Assembly: GCA_949293065.1 (NCBI GenBank)
Contig: CASFBV010000100.1
Span: 1-12,287, forward strand
DNA length: 12,287 bases
Direction of reading: 5' to 3'
Origin: an uncultured Mycoplasma sp.
GTDB taxonomy: Bacteria > Bacillota_I > Bacilli_A > Mycoplasmatales > Metamycoplasmataceae
Of this stretch, positions 1 to 6,964 are shown one piece after another. The translations under genes were made by a program, and so were the position numbers. How positions within the stretch are numbered: the stretch's first letter is position 1; each line of letters opens with the position of its first letter. The notes below the pieces were generated by a model. The model saw only the letters and a list, made by a program, of their open reading frames with translations, was not told the DNA's origin and did not search any database.

Positions 1-745
1 AATCAATATTGTCAATTTTTGCATCTGAATACCCCATTGTAGAAACAACTTTTGATTCAAAATTTTTTCTACTTTGGTAAAACAATGCTTTTGTTTTTGA
101 AAATGCATCAGGATTTCTTGTAGGATCTAAAAACGGAGACAAGAATAAATCAATTAAATTATTTATATATAAATTTGTATAGTAATTTCTATTTCCTATA
201 CCTGCATTTTTATAAGCTAAAACAATTGATTCTTCTTTTATTGGAACAAATACTTGTCTTTTTTTTGTATATGATTTAACTAATTTATCATGTCTTTTTT
301 TAGATTCTTCCGTTTGAACAAAGTTTTGCACAGAAAAATGGAATGTGAATACATCGTTTTTACACAAAATACTTGATAATTCATCTACATATTCCATCAC
401 ATTTAAATCATTTGATTTATAAACTAAAATTGCAATGTCTTTTTGTTTTAAAGAAGCTAATAAATCAGAAGCTACTGAATCAAAGAAAGTTGATGGTTTC
501 ATAACTCTTTCTTCATTTTTTTTGAATTCTAATCATGGATAAAAATGTTTTCTATATGAATTTATTTTTCTTTCTTGTTCTAACTCAATATTTCTAGATC
601 CAATTTGAACAAATTCAGTATATTCAACAATATTTTTTGTAAAGTTATCAAACATTGAAATTTCTGAATCTGAAAAATAAATAACAACTGTTCTAGGAAC
701 ATAAAATCTTTTAATGTTTTTTGATTCAATTTGTTGCTTTGACAT
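1..745 (-). CDS. Degenerate FtsZ/tubulin-like protein (partial, C-terminus outside window)
   Basis: The N-terminal 248 residues are visible, read with UGA as Trp at W71; the frame is open at the left edge. The start is fixed by AAGGAG at 751-756, five bases upstream. No signal peptide or membrane segment is seen. The alternation of strands and helices and the spacing of several segments resemble FtsZ: a hydrophobic strand near residues 18-24 (TVVIYFS), a helix then strand (DLLASLKQKDIAILVY), a stretch with EESKKRHDKLVK followed by a strand ending VFVP (compare FtsZ EGKKRM...LITIPND), and NNLIDLFLSPFLD (compare GIAELITRPGLMN). The GTP-binding glycine loops of FtsZ, including GGGTGTG, are absent, so GTP binding looks lost. 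Homology is my inference from eye alignment; an unrelated alpha/beta protein is possible. It is divergent from pstB. Confidence 0.75.
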
Positions 746-835
746 AAAAACTCCTTATTTATGTCTTAAATTATATCAAATTAACTAAATTATATTAATT
801 TATAAATTAATTTGTATTAAAATTAAGAATATATA
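746..835. other. Divergent intergenic region before pstB
   Basis: This 90-base AT-rich spacer separates the FtsZ-like gene (minus) from pstB (plus). For pstB, TATATT at 791-796 and TATAAA at 801-806 are possible -10 boxes. No good Shine-Dalgarno precedes the pstB ATG, and TATAAT at 832-837 overlaps the start codon. Which element serves pstB cannot be decided by eye. Confidence 0.4.
770..778 (-). promoter_or_regulatory. Extended -10 promoter of the FtsZ-like gene
   Basis: On the minus strand this reads TGATATAAT, a perfect TGnTATAAT extended -10. Transcription would start near 763, giving a leader of under 20 bases with AAGGAG just before the start codon. No convincing -35 is present, which is common with extended -10 promoters. 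Confidence 0.6.
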
Positions 836-1681
836 ATGAAATGATTTCGTTCCAAAAATAAAAATAGTAAAACAAATGGTAATGCCATTAAATTTATTGA
901 AAAATTAAGTGATAGAAAAGAGGATTGCGTTTTTGAAATTAAAAATTTGTCTCTTTGATACAAAAATGGGGCAAAACAGGCTCTATTTAACATTTCAACT
1001 GAAATTAAATTAAAAAAAGTTACAGCTTTTATTGGTCCATCTGGTTGCGGTAAATCAACTTTTTTAAGAGAGTTAAATAGAATGAATGACCAAATTGAAG
1101 GAGTGATTACTGAAGGAAATATTTTTTTAGAGGGCGAAAATACAAGATCTAAAAAAATGCCAACAACATTGTTAAGATCAAGAGTTGGAATGGTTTTTCA
1201 AAAACCAACGCCATTTCCAATATCAATCTATGAAAATGTTGCTTATGGTCCAAAATCAAATGGTATTCATGATAAAAAAGTTTTAGACAAAATTGTTGAA
1301 AATGCTTTAAAAGATGCTGCACTTTGAGATGATGTAAAAAATAACTTAAATGATTTAGGAACAGGATTGTCTGGAGGACAACAACAAAGACTTTGCATTG
1401 CTAGAGCAATTGCTCTTGAACCTGAGGTTCTTTTAATGGATGAGCCAACATCTGCTCTTGATCCAATTGCAACATCTAAAATTGAGGAATTGATTTTGAA
1501 ACTTTCTGAAAAATATACCATTGTCATTGTTACTCATTCAATGGCGCAAGCACAAAGAATTAGTCATGAAACTTTCTTTTTCTACCAAGGTAAAATAATT
1601 GAAAAAGGCGATACAAAACAAATTTTCCTAAGACCAAAAGATAAGAAAACAAAAGATTATATTAATGGAAGGATTGGATAA
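836..1681 (+). CDS. pstB: Phosphate ABC transporter ATP-binding protein PstB
   Basis: This is the 281-residue ATPase that drives phosphate import through PstA/PstC at the inner face of the membrane. Walker [10 protein letters not shown] is at residues 67-75, the ABC signature LSGGQQQR at 178-185, Walker B VLLMDE at 198-203, followed by PTSALD, and the H-loop histidine near 234 (THSM). The Q-loop region reads [21 protein letters not shown], typical of PstB. Three UGA codons (W3, W41 and the Trp after DAAL) break the frame under the standard code. The ATG is the first after an in-frame TAA at 824-826. A basic N-terminal extension of about 30 residues precedes the domain compared with enterobacterial PstB. 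phoU follows after 3 bases, but no pstS, pstC or pstA is adjacent. Confidence 0.96.
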
Positions 1682-1684
1682 ACT

Positions 1685-2356
1685 ATGTCAACAAATTACA
1701 ACATACTATTATTATCAGAAAAAAAACTTAAAGATTTAACATTAAGTTACTTAATGCTTGTTCATGAAATTCATTCAAAATTATGAAATGATATTGAAAA
1801 AACAGATGCAAATGATTTAGGTATTATTTATGATAATACTGAGAGAAGATTAAAACGTTCAAAAGCAATGGAAGAAGAGCTACTTGATGAATGCATTTGA
1901 ACAATTTCAAAAGATGATCCAAGAGCTAATCATTTAAGATTTATTATCTCAACAATTTATTCAACAAAAGATTTATCAAGATCATGTGAATATGCATCAT
2001 CAATTGCAAAAATTATTGTTAGAAATAAAATTGAAAAAGATACTATCAAAAAATTAAAACCTATAACAAAACTTTATTTGAATCATATCGAACAAACAAT
2101 TAAACTTTATAAAAGTGATTCAAATGATAAATACGATAAATATAACGAACTATCAAATGAATTTGAAAATCAATTTGCTATCTTGCAAAAAGAATCAAAA
2201 AAAATTATGTCAAATGATGAAATGTTATACTATCAAATTATTCAGATAGGAAGATTGATTCTTTCTGTTGTAGAAAGATTACAATCTATTTTTAGTTCTA
2301 CTTTATTCTCAAAATCTAATACATCAACAATAGAAACTAAAACAAAAAAAGTGTAA
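1685..2356 (+). CDS. phoU: PhoU-family phosphate transport regulator
   Basis: This 223-residue, almost wholly helical protein has the usual length of PhoU. PhoU restrains the Pst transporter and, in bacteria that have it, PhoR signalling; here only the transporter role is likely. The best matching stretch is residues 57-110, including DPRANHLRFIISTIYSTKDLSRSCEYASSIAKI, which follows the PhoU pattern P.A.dLR...... dlER..d.a.nIa. The canonical acidic metal-binding motif is poor here (NTERRLKRSKAMEEEL). Both Trp codons are UGA. The gene starts 3 bases after pstB, with AAGGA inside the pstB end as ribosome binding site, so translation is probably coupled. The call rests on helix pattern, motif and position next to pstB. 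Confidence 0.88.
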
Positions 2357-2357
2357 T

Positions 2358-2370
2358 TATGGTATAATTA
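2358..2370 (+). promoter_or_regulatory. Extended -10 promoter upstream of the bacteriocin-like gene
   Basis: The sequence TATGGTATAATTA contains a perfect TGnTATAAT (TATAAT at 2363-2368), directly after the phoU stop. No -35 is recognisable about 17 bases upstream. A start near 2375 would give a leader of about 138 bases. The same 13 bases occur at 6887-6899 before ffh. Confidence 0.6.
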
Positions 2371-2435
2371 TTTTGCTTTCAAAGATACGTTATTTTATGT
2401 TTATGATTTTTAATTAATAGTTTGATTTAAATGAT

Positions 2436-2467
2436 CTCTTTTTTTCTACAAAGAAAGGAGGTTTTTT
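2436..2467 (+). terminator. Intrinsic terminator or attenuator in the leader of the small peptide gene
   Basis: Bases 2436-2445 pair with 2451-2460 (10 pairs, two of them G-U) around a five-base loop, followed by G and six T (2462-2467). The 3' arm holds AAAGGAGG, a perfect Shine-Dalgarno with no usable start codon after it. It may end pstB-phoU transcripts, or attenuate transcripts from the 2363 promoter before they reach the gene at 2513. The stem is AU-rich, so its strength is uncertain. Confidence 0.5.
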
Positions 2468-2512
2468 ATTTAAAAATTTAAATCTAATAAAATTACAAGG
2501 AGGATACACATA

Positions 2513-2803
2513 ATGAAATTAGATGGATTTAAAAATTTATCAATTGAAGAACAAGAAAAAATTTCAGCTGGAGCAGGCGGAGGAGCAATTGGTGGCATAA
2601 TTTCTGCAGTAACATCAGGAATTAGTGGATTAGTAAACATTGCTGATGATGTCTCAGACACTGTTATCAAAAATAAAATTGTTGCAAAAATGGATGATGT
2701 CCAAAAAGGCGAAATTGAATTAGGTAAAAACGGAGACCTAAGGCTTAAATGAGATTCATTATCATCATCTAATGACTCTCCAATGCCAACTGTTATTTTT
2801 TAA
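2513..2803 (+). CDS. Small bacteriocin-like peptide with double-glycine-type leader
   Basis: This is a 96-residue protein; the UGA at 2750-2752 is W80. The start is fixed by AAGGAGG at 2497-2503, nine bases upstream. Residues 9-20 read LSIEEQEKISAG, close to the class II bacteriocin/ComC leader pattern LSxxELxxIxGG, with Gln for Leu at -7 and Ala for Gly at -2. After residue 20 comes a Gly-rich hydrophobic segment (residues 21-44, with G28, G36 and G39 spaced as small-xxx-small), as in pore-forming peptides. A charged region (45-80) and a Ser-rich tail (82-96) follow. The known role of such leaders is recognition and cleavage by a C39-peptidase ABC exporter; none lies in this window. Function as bacteriocin, toxin or signal is inference. 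It is a single-gene transcript between its own promoter and terminator. Confidence 0.85.
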
Positions 2804-2810
2804 TAATTTC

Positions 2811-2839
2811 AACAACACTCGTGCAATGAGTGTTGTTTT
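2811..2839 (+). terminator. Intrinsic terminator after the bacteriocin-like gene
   Basis: AACAACACTC (2811-2820) pairs perfectly with GAGTGTTGTT (2828-2837) across a seven-base loop, followed by TTTTATTT. It starts seven bases after the stop codon and separates this gene from the next operon. Confidence 0.85.
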
Positions 2840-2861
2840 ATTTCAATCTCTTGTATCACAA

Positions 2862-2890
2862 TTTTTGTAAAAACCAAAAATTTTTATAGT
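2862..2890 (+). promoter_or_regulatory. Probable promoter of the six-gene operon
   Basis: TATAGT at 2885-2890 is a one-mismatch -10 box. TTTTTG at 2862-2867, 17 bases upstream, is a weak -35. It lies between the preceding terminator and the AAGGAGG at 2926-2932 of the first gene. Confidence 0.45.
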
Positions 2891-2938
2891 AAAATTTTAA
2901 TTATTATTTAGATAAAGAAAAAAATAAGGAGGACTCAT

Positions 2939-3595
2939 ATGCCTTTTGTTACCAAAAGACTTGAATCAGAAGAAATAGATTTTGGAGGAAGAAAAACTCT
3001 AATTTTGGATGTTGAAAAAACTCATGAATTATCTTTATCAAATAGAAATATTCAAGGTATCTCATATAAAGATGCAATTAAATTTAAAGAAAATTTTAGA
3101 GATATGGAAGCATTTAAAGAAACTGTTAAAAATAATGATTCAGAAGTTTATTGAAAAAATAAAGAAATGGTTATTGCGCAAATTGATAATATTGAAGAAT
3201 TTTATGACATCATTTGAGAAAGAACAATATTGGAACTAATGTTTATCTCTCAATACTACTTATTACTAATCTCAAATCCGGCTTCATTTGAAAATGTTTA
3301 TCAAGGAAGTAAGGAATTTGAATATTGATTCCTAAACAATGTTAAATATAATATGCTAAATAAAATTAAAGATTTTTACATTAAAACAACTATTATTTAT
3401 GCAAACAAAGTATCAATGAATGTTTATGAAACTGACTTAGATATTAAAGTAAAAGAAATTCTTGATGAAATTGAAAACAATCATTTAAAACAAGTTGAAG
3501 GTTTATTGGAAAATACTTGAAATGACACTTTAGAAAAATATATCAGTTGAAAAGAAATTCAAGATAACAAAAGAAAATCAATTTTATTTGATTAA
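2939..3595 (+). CDS. Conserved-looking hypothetical protein, first gene of the prs-ffh operon
   Basis: I do not recognise this 218-residue protein. The start is set by AAGGAGG at 2926-2932, six bases before the ATG. It has five Trp, all UGA, which is why only short frames appear under the standard code. There is no signal peptide. A mainly helical, charged sequence surrounds one hydrophobic stretch around residues 97-112 (ILELMFISQYYLLLIS), too interrupted to be a firm membrane span. The C-terminal third is Lys/Glu-rich and helical (DIKVKEILDEIENNHLKQVE). It lies 12 bases before prs and shares its promoter. Codon use matches its neighbours. Position suggests a lineage-specific soluble protein, with no evidence for a specific role. 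Confidence 0.85.
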
Positions 3596-3607
3596 TGGAG
3601 ATAAAAG

Positions 3608-4576
3608 ATGTCAGGAAAAATTGATAATAATCAGAGTGTGGTATTTGGATTACCTAATCAAATAGCCTTAGCTAAATCAGTAGCAGAAAAGTTAAAAATT
3701 AATTTAACTGATGTCAATAAAACTATATTTGCAGATGGTGAGATTTTAATAAAATCAAGCAAAACAGTAAGAAACAAGAAAGTATATATTATTTGTAGTA
3801 TTAATTCAAATGATGCATTAATGGAATTGTTGCTGTTTGTTGATTCATTAAAAAGAGCATCAGCTTCGAATATTGTTGTTATATCTACTTATCTATGTTA
3901 TTCAAGACAAGATAGAAAAGCTTCACAAAGAGAACCTATTGGAGCAAAATTGGTTGCTAAATTATTAGAAAATGCCGGAGTTGATAAATTAATTACATTT
4001 GATCTTCATAACCCTTCAATCCAAGGATTTTATGATATTCCAGTAGATGATTTAAGATGGATGTATCCCCTAACAAACACATTGCAAAGAGAAGAAAAAA
4101 ATATTAAATTTTCAATTGTTTCTCCAGATCACGGTGGAGCTGTTAGAGCAAGAAGGTTTGCAGAATTAATCACAAAAGATGTATCAATAGCAATTATTGA
4201 TAAAAGAAGAACTGGACCTAATATCTCAGAAATTGTTGGTCTTTTGGGAAATGTAGAAGGCAAAAATTGCATTATCTTTGATGATATGATAGATACAGGT
4301 GGAACAATTATAAAAGCTGCTGAATATCTAAAATCAAAAGGTGCTAAAAAAATATATTTAGCTGCAACTCACGGTTTATTCTCAAGAGGTTTTGAAATTT
4401 TTGATAAAAATGATGCAATCGATAAAGTTTTAATTTCTGATTCATTACCTAAAGCAAGAGAAATAAAATCAAATAAATTAAAAATTATTTCATTAGAATC
4501 TATTATTGCCAAAGCAATTGAAATTGATTTTAATTCTAAATCAATGTCTGAATTATACTCATTTAAAAAAATCTAA
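3608..4576 (+). CDS. prs: Ribose-phosphate pyrophosphokinase (PRPP synthetase)
   Basis: This 322-residue cytosolic enzyme makes PRPP from ribose 5-phosphate and ATP, feeding nucleotide salvage and NAD synthesis. The length is normal for the family. The catalytic flexible loop YSRQDRKASQREPIGAKL is at residues 98-115, DLHNPSIQGFYDIPVD at 132-147, SPDHGGAVRARR at 172-183, DKRR at 198-201, and the PRPP-binding loop FDDMIDTGGTI at 224-234. The usual Val of SPDxGG is His here. GGAG at 3597-3600 serves the ATG seven bases on. W151 is encoded by TGG at 4058-4060, the only TGG Trp in a recognised gene of this window. rsmG follows after 2 bases. Confidence 0.98.
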   Translation: MSGKIDNNQSVVFGLPNQIALAKSVAEKLKINLTDVNKTIFADGEILIKSSKTVRNKKVYIICSINSNDALMELLLFVDSLKRASASNIVVISTYLCYSRQDRKASQREPIGAKLVAKLLENAGVDKLITFDLHNPSIQGFYDIPVDDLRWMYPLTNTLQREEKNIKFSIVSPDHGGAVRARRFAELITKDVSIAIIDKRRTGPNISEIVGLLGNVEGKNCIIFDDMIDTGGTIIKAAEYLKSKGAKKIYLAATHGLFSRGFEIFDKNDAIDKVLISDSLPKAREIKSNKLKIISLESIIAKAIEIDFNSKSMSELYSFKKI

Positions 4577-4578
4577 TT

Positions 4579-5274
4579 ATGTTTTTTTGAGAAGAAAAAG
4601 TTTTTGAATATGTAAATAAAAATAGTGATACATTTAATAAGTTGAAAATGTATGTTAGTTTAATTATTGAAAATAACAAAAAATTCAACTTAACAGGATG
4701 AGATGAAGAATTGATTTGAAAAGAAGGAATTTATCAATCAATTGTTTTATTAGACAAATCAATTAAGATTAATGAACCTTATAAATTACTAGATATTGGA
4801 GCTGGTGCTGGATTCCCTTCTATTCCATTCTATATTTTTAAACAAAATAAAATAAATCTTGACATTTATGAACCAATTAAAAAAAGAGTTTTATTTTTAG
4901 AAGAAATAAAAGAAAAATTAAATCTTTTTAATTTAAATATATTTTGCAAAAGAATAGAAGAAGAGCCTAAAAAAGAAATATACGATGTTGTAACTGCAAG
5001 AGCAGTCATGCCTTTAAATATGTTAATTGAGGTTTCATCAAAAATAGGAAAAATAAATTGTCAATACGTTTTTTTAAAATCCAAAGAAGCAAACAATGAA
5101 TTAGAAGAATCTAAAATGATTATTGATAAATTAAATATCAAAAATATTGAAATTAATGAAATAAATTTAAATGATAATAAAACACATAAAATTATTTCTT
5201 ACTTCAAAGAAAACAAAACTCCAAATAATTTTCCTAGAAAATGAAGTGAAATAAAAAAACAAAATAAAATTTAA
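4579..5274 (+). CDS. rsmG: 16S rRNA (guanine-N7)-methyltransferase RsmG
   Basis: RsmG (formerly GidB) methylates N7 of G527 in 16S rRNA using S-adenosylmethionine. The protein has 231 residues, normal for the family. The N-terminal NLTG (37-40) precedes the SAM-binding motif LLDIGAGAGFPSIP at 70-83, where most RsmG have GSGAGFPGIP. The acidic post-strand residue is in YEPIKKRVLFLEEI (97-110), and TARAV (139-143) is the conserved segment after strand 4. Four Trp are UGA. The ATG begins two bases after the prs stop without a Shine-Dalgarno of its own, so it is probably translated by coupling. dinB begins two bases after its end. Confidence 0.94.
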
Positions 5275-5276
5275 TT

Positions 5277-6461
5277 ATGGTTACTAACAAAATTATTTTT
5301 CATTTAGATATAGATTCTTTTTTTGTTTCATGTGAAACTATTTTAAGACCAGAATTAGAAGGTAAAGATATAGCAATTAGTTATAACAAATCATACTCAA
5401 TAGCATCTTCTTTATCTTATTCAGCAAAACAAAAAGGTGCAAAAGTTCCTATGAAAAATTTTGAAATTAAAAAATTTTGCCCCGAAATTATTAATGTTAA
5501 ACCTAATTATTTTCTTTATGAAACTATATCGAAAAAAATATTTAATTTTTTACGAAAAAACTACACTAATGAAATTGAAATAGGTTCTATTGATGAATGA
5601 TATTTAGATGTAACAAAATTTTCAAAAAAATTTTCTTCGCCATTTATATTAGCTCAAAAAATTCAAAATGATATTTTTAATACATTCAAATTAAATGTTT
5701 CAATAGGGGTTTCTTATAATAAATTTCTAGCAAAGATGGCAACAGATCTAAATAAACCAAAAGGAATAACAATTTTGAAAAAAAATGACATTCCAAATTT
5801 AATTTGACCATTAAATATTCAATCTTTTGTTGGGATTGGAAAATCACTTTCTAAAAAGATGATAAATGAAGGAATATTAACAATTGGAGATCTTGCAAAA
5901 ATTAATAAAAACGATGGAAAATTTTTAAGAATTTTTAAAAATAAATTAAATTATTATATTGATAATGCGAACGGAATTGGTGATGATAAAATTAATTTAT
6001 CTTATAATGAATCAATATCAATTGGAGCACAAAAAACATTTGATAAAAAATATTCTAATAATATTAGCGAAATTTATAGGACACTAAAAATAGATGTTGA
6101 AAATATTGTAAAAGAACTTGAAAACAGAAACATAGTTGCTTCACATATTGGAATAATAATAAAAACCAAAGATAAAAAATTAATTAATTCATCTTATAAA
6201 ACAGTTGTACCTTTAATTGAGTTCGAAGATATATATGAACAAGTATTAATTTTATTTAATAAAATTTGAAATGAAGAAGAAATATCAATGATTGGAGTTA
6301 ATGTTTCTTGTTTTAAAAATAAATACAAAATAAATGATAATAATTCACTATTTAATCAAAATGAAAAAAATATTGAAAATAAAATTTTAGAAATAATAAA
6401 TAAAACAAATAAAAAAATCAAAAGCAATAATTTAAAATTATTAAAAGATAAAAAGGAATAA
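5277..6461 (+). CDS. dinB: Y-family translesion DNA polymerase (DinB/ImpB type)
   Basis: This 394-residue polymerase copies damaged templates with low fidelity. The catalytic DID is at 11-13 with steric-gate F16, and SIDE at 104-107 supplies the other acidic residues. SIGVSYNKFLAKMATDLNKPKG spans 142-163, and a helix-hairpin-helix follows (VGIGKSLSKKM...ILTIGDLA). The C-terminal third is the little finger. A weak beta-clamp site may be NNSLF at 355-359. The usual YEAR motif reads YSAK (48-51), so the triphosphate-contacting Arg is Lys; whether this alters activity is unknown. Three Trp are UGA (W108, the Trp before PLNIQ, W331). It begins two bases after rsmG with no Shine-Dalgarno, and ends two bases before the phosphoesterase. 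No LexA-type site is seen. Confidence 0.93.
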
Positions 6462-6463
6462 CA

Positions 6464-6949
6464 ATGTCTCAAATTACTTTACTATTACTTTCAGATATTC
6501 ACGGCAATATTGAAATTATGGATTATATTTTGAAAAATGTCAAACATGATTTTTCCATAATTGCAGGTGATTTCACTTGTAGTGATAGCATAATAAATAA
6601 AAATATTAATTACATAGTAAGAGGAAACAATGATTGAGATTCAACTTTCAAAGATGAATTAGATTTTGAAATTGAAGGAATAAAATTCCATCTTGAACAC
6701 GGGCACCTAATTGGCTCATACCAGCAACTAGATAATTATGAATTTATGCATAAAGTTTTACTAAAACAAAAATGTGATATTTTAATTCATGGACATACTC
6801 ATGTTCCTAAAATTTTTGAATATGACGAAGGAATTGTTATTAATCCAGGTTCTCCTTCTTTCCCAAGAGGAGGCTCAAAACCTTCATATGGTATAATTAA
6901 AATAGATTCAAAAACTAAAAGTGTTGAATGTGAAATAATAGATTTATAA
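6464..6949 (+). CDS. YfcE/MJ0936-family metallophosphoesterase
   Basis: This 161-residue, single-domain calcineurin-like phosphoesterase has the full metal-ligand set: D11 and H13 in SDIHGN, D36 in AGD, N55 or N56 in GNND, H79 in EHGH, and H109/H111 in HGHTHVP. The ending INPGSPSFPRGG is typical of the YfcE/MJ0936 group. Family members cleave phosphodiesters with Mn or a similar metal; the natural substrate is usually unknown. AAAGGA overlapping the dinB stop is the ribosome binding site. W58 is UGA. The gene also contains the probable internal promoter for ffh near its end. Confidence 0.93.
6887..6899 (+). promoter_or_regulatory. Internal extended -10 promoter for ffh
   Basis: TATGGTATAATTA within the phosphoesterase gene carries TGnTATAAT (TATAAT 6892-6897), about 67 bases upstream of the ffh ATG. 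No clear -35 is present. Identical to the 13 bases at 2358-2370. Confidence 0.5.
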
Positions 6950-6964
6950 ATAAAGGAGATTAAA

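Noticed and set aside
1267..1527. Minus-strand frame opposite pstB
   Set aside because: It lies fully within pstB, lacks a Shine-Dalgarno, and pstB is unmistakable in the other strand.
836..1681. pstB, dinB and other genes looking broken by stop codons
   Set aside because: Every interruption is an in-frame UGA at a position fitting Trp; under code 4 the frames are intact, so these are not pseudogenes.
2397..2417. Six-codon open frame MFMIFN in the leader of the small peptide gene
   Set aside because: No Shine-Dalgarno precedes it and such frames are expected by chance in AT-rich DNA.
2470..2670. Minus-strand frame opposite the bacteriocin-like gene
   Set aside because: The plus frame has a strong ribosome binding site, promoter and terminator; the antisense frame has none of these.
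3009..3239. 76-codon plus frame overlapping the 218-residue gene
   Set aside because: It is Lys/Leu-rich shadow sequence in another frame; the annotated frame has the AAGGAGG and continues to prs.
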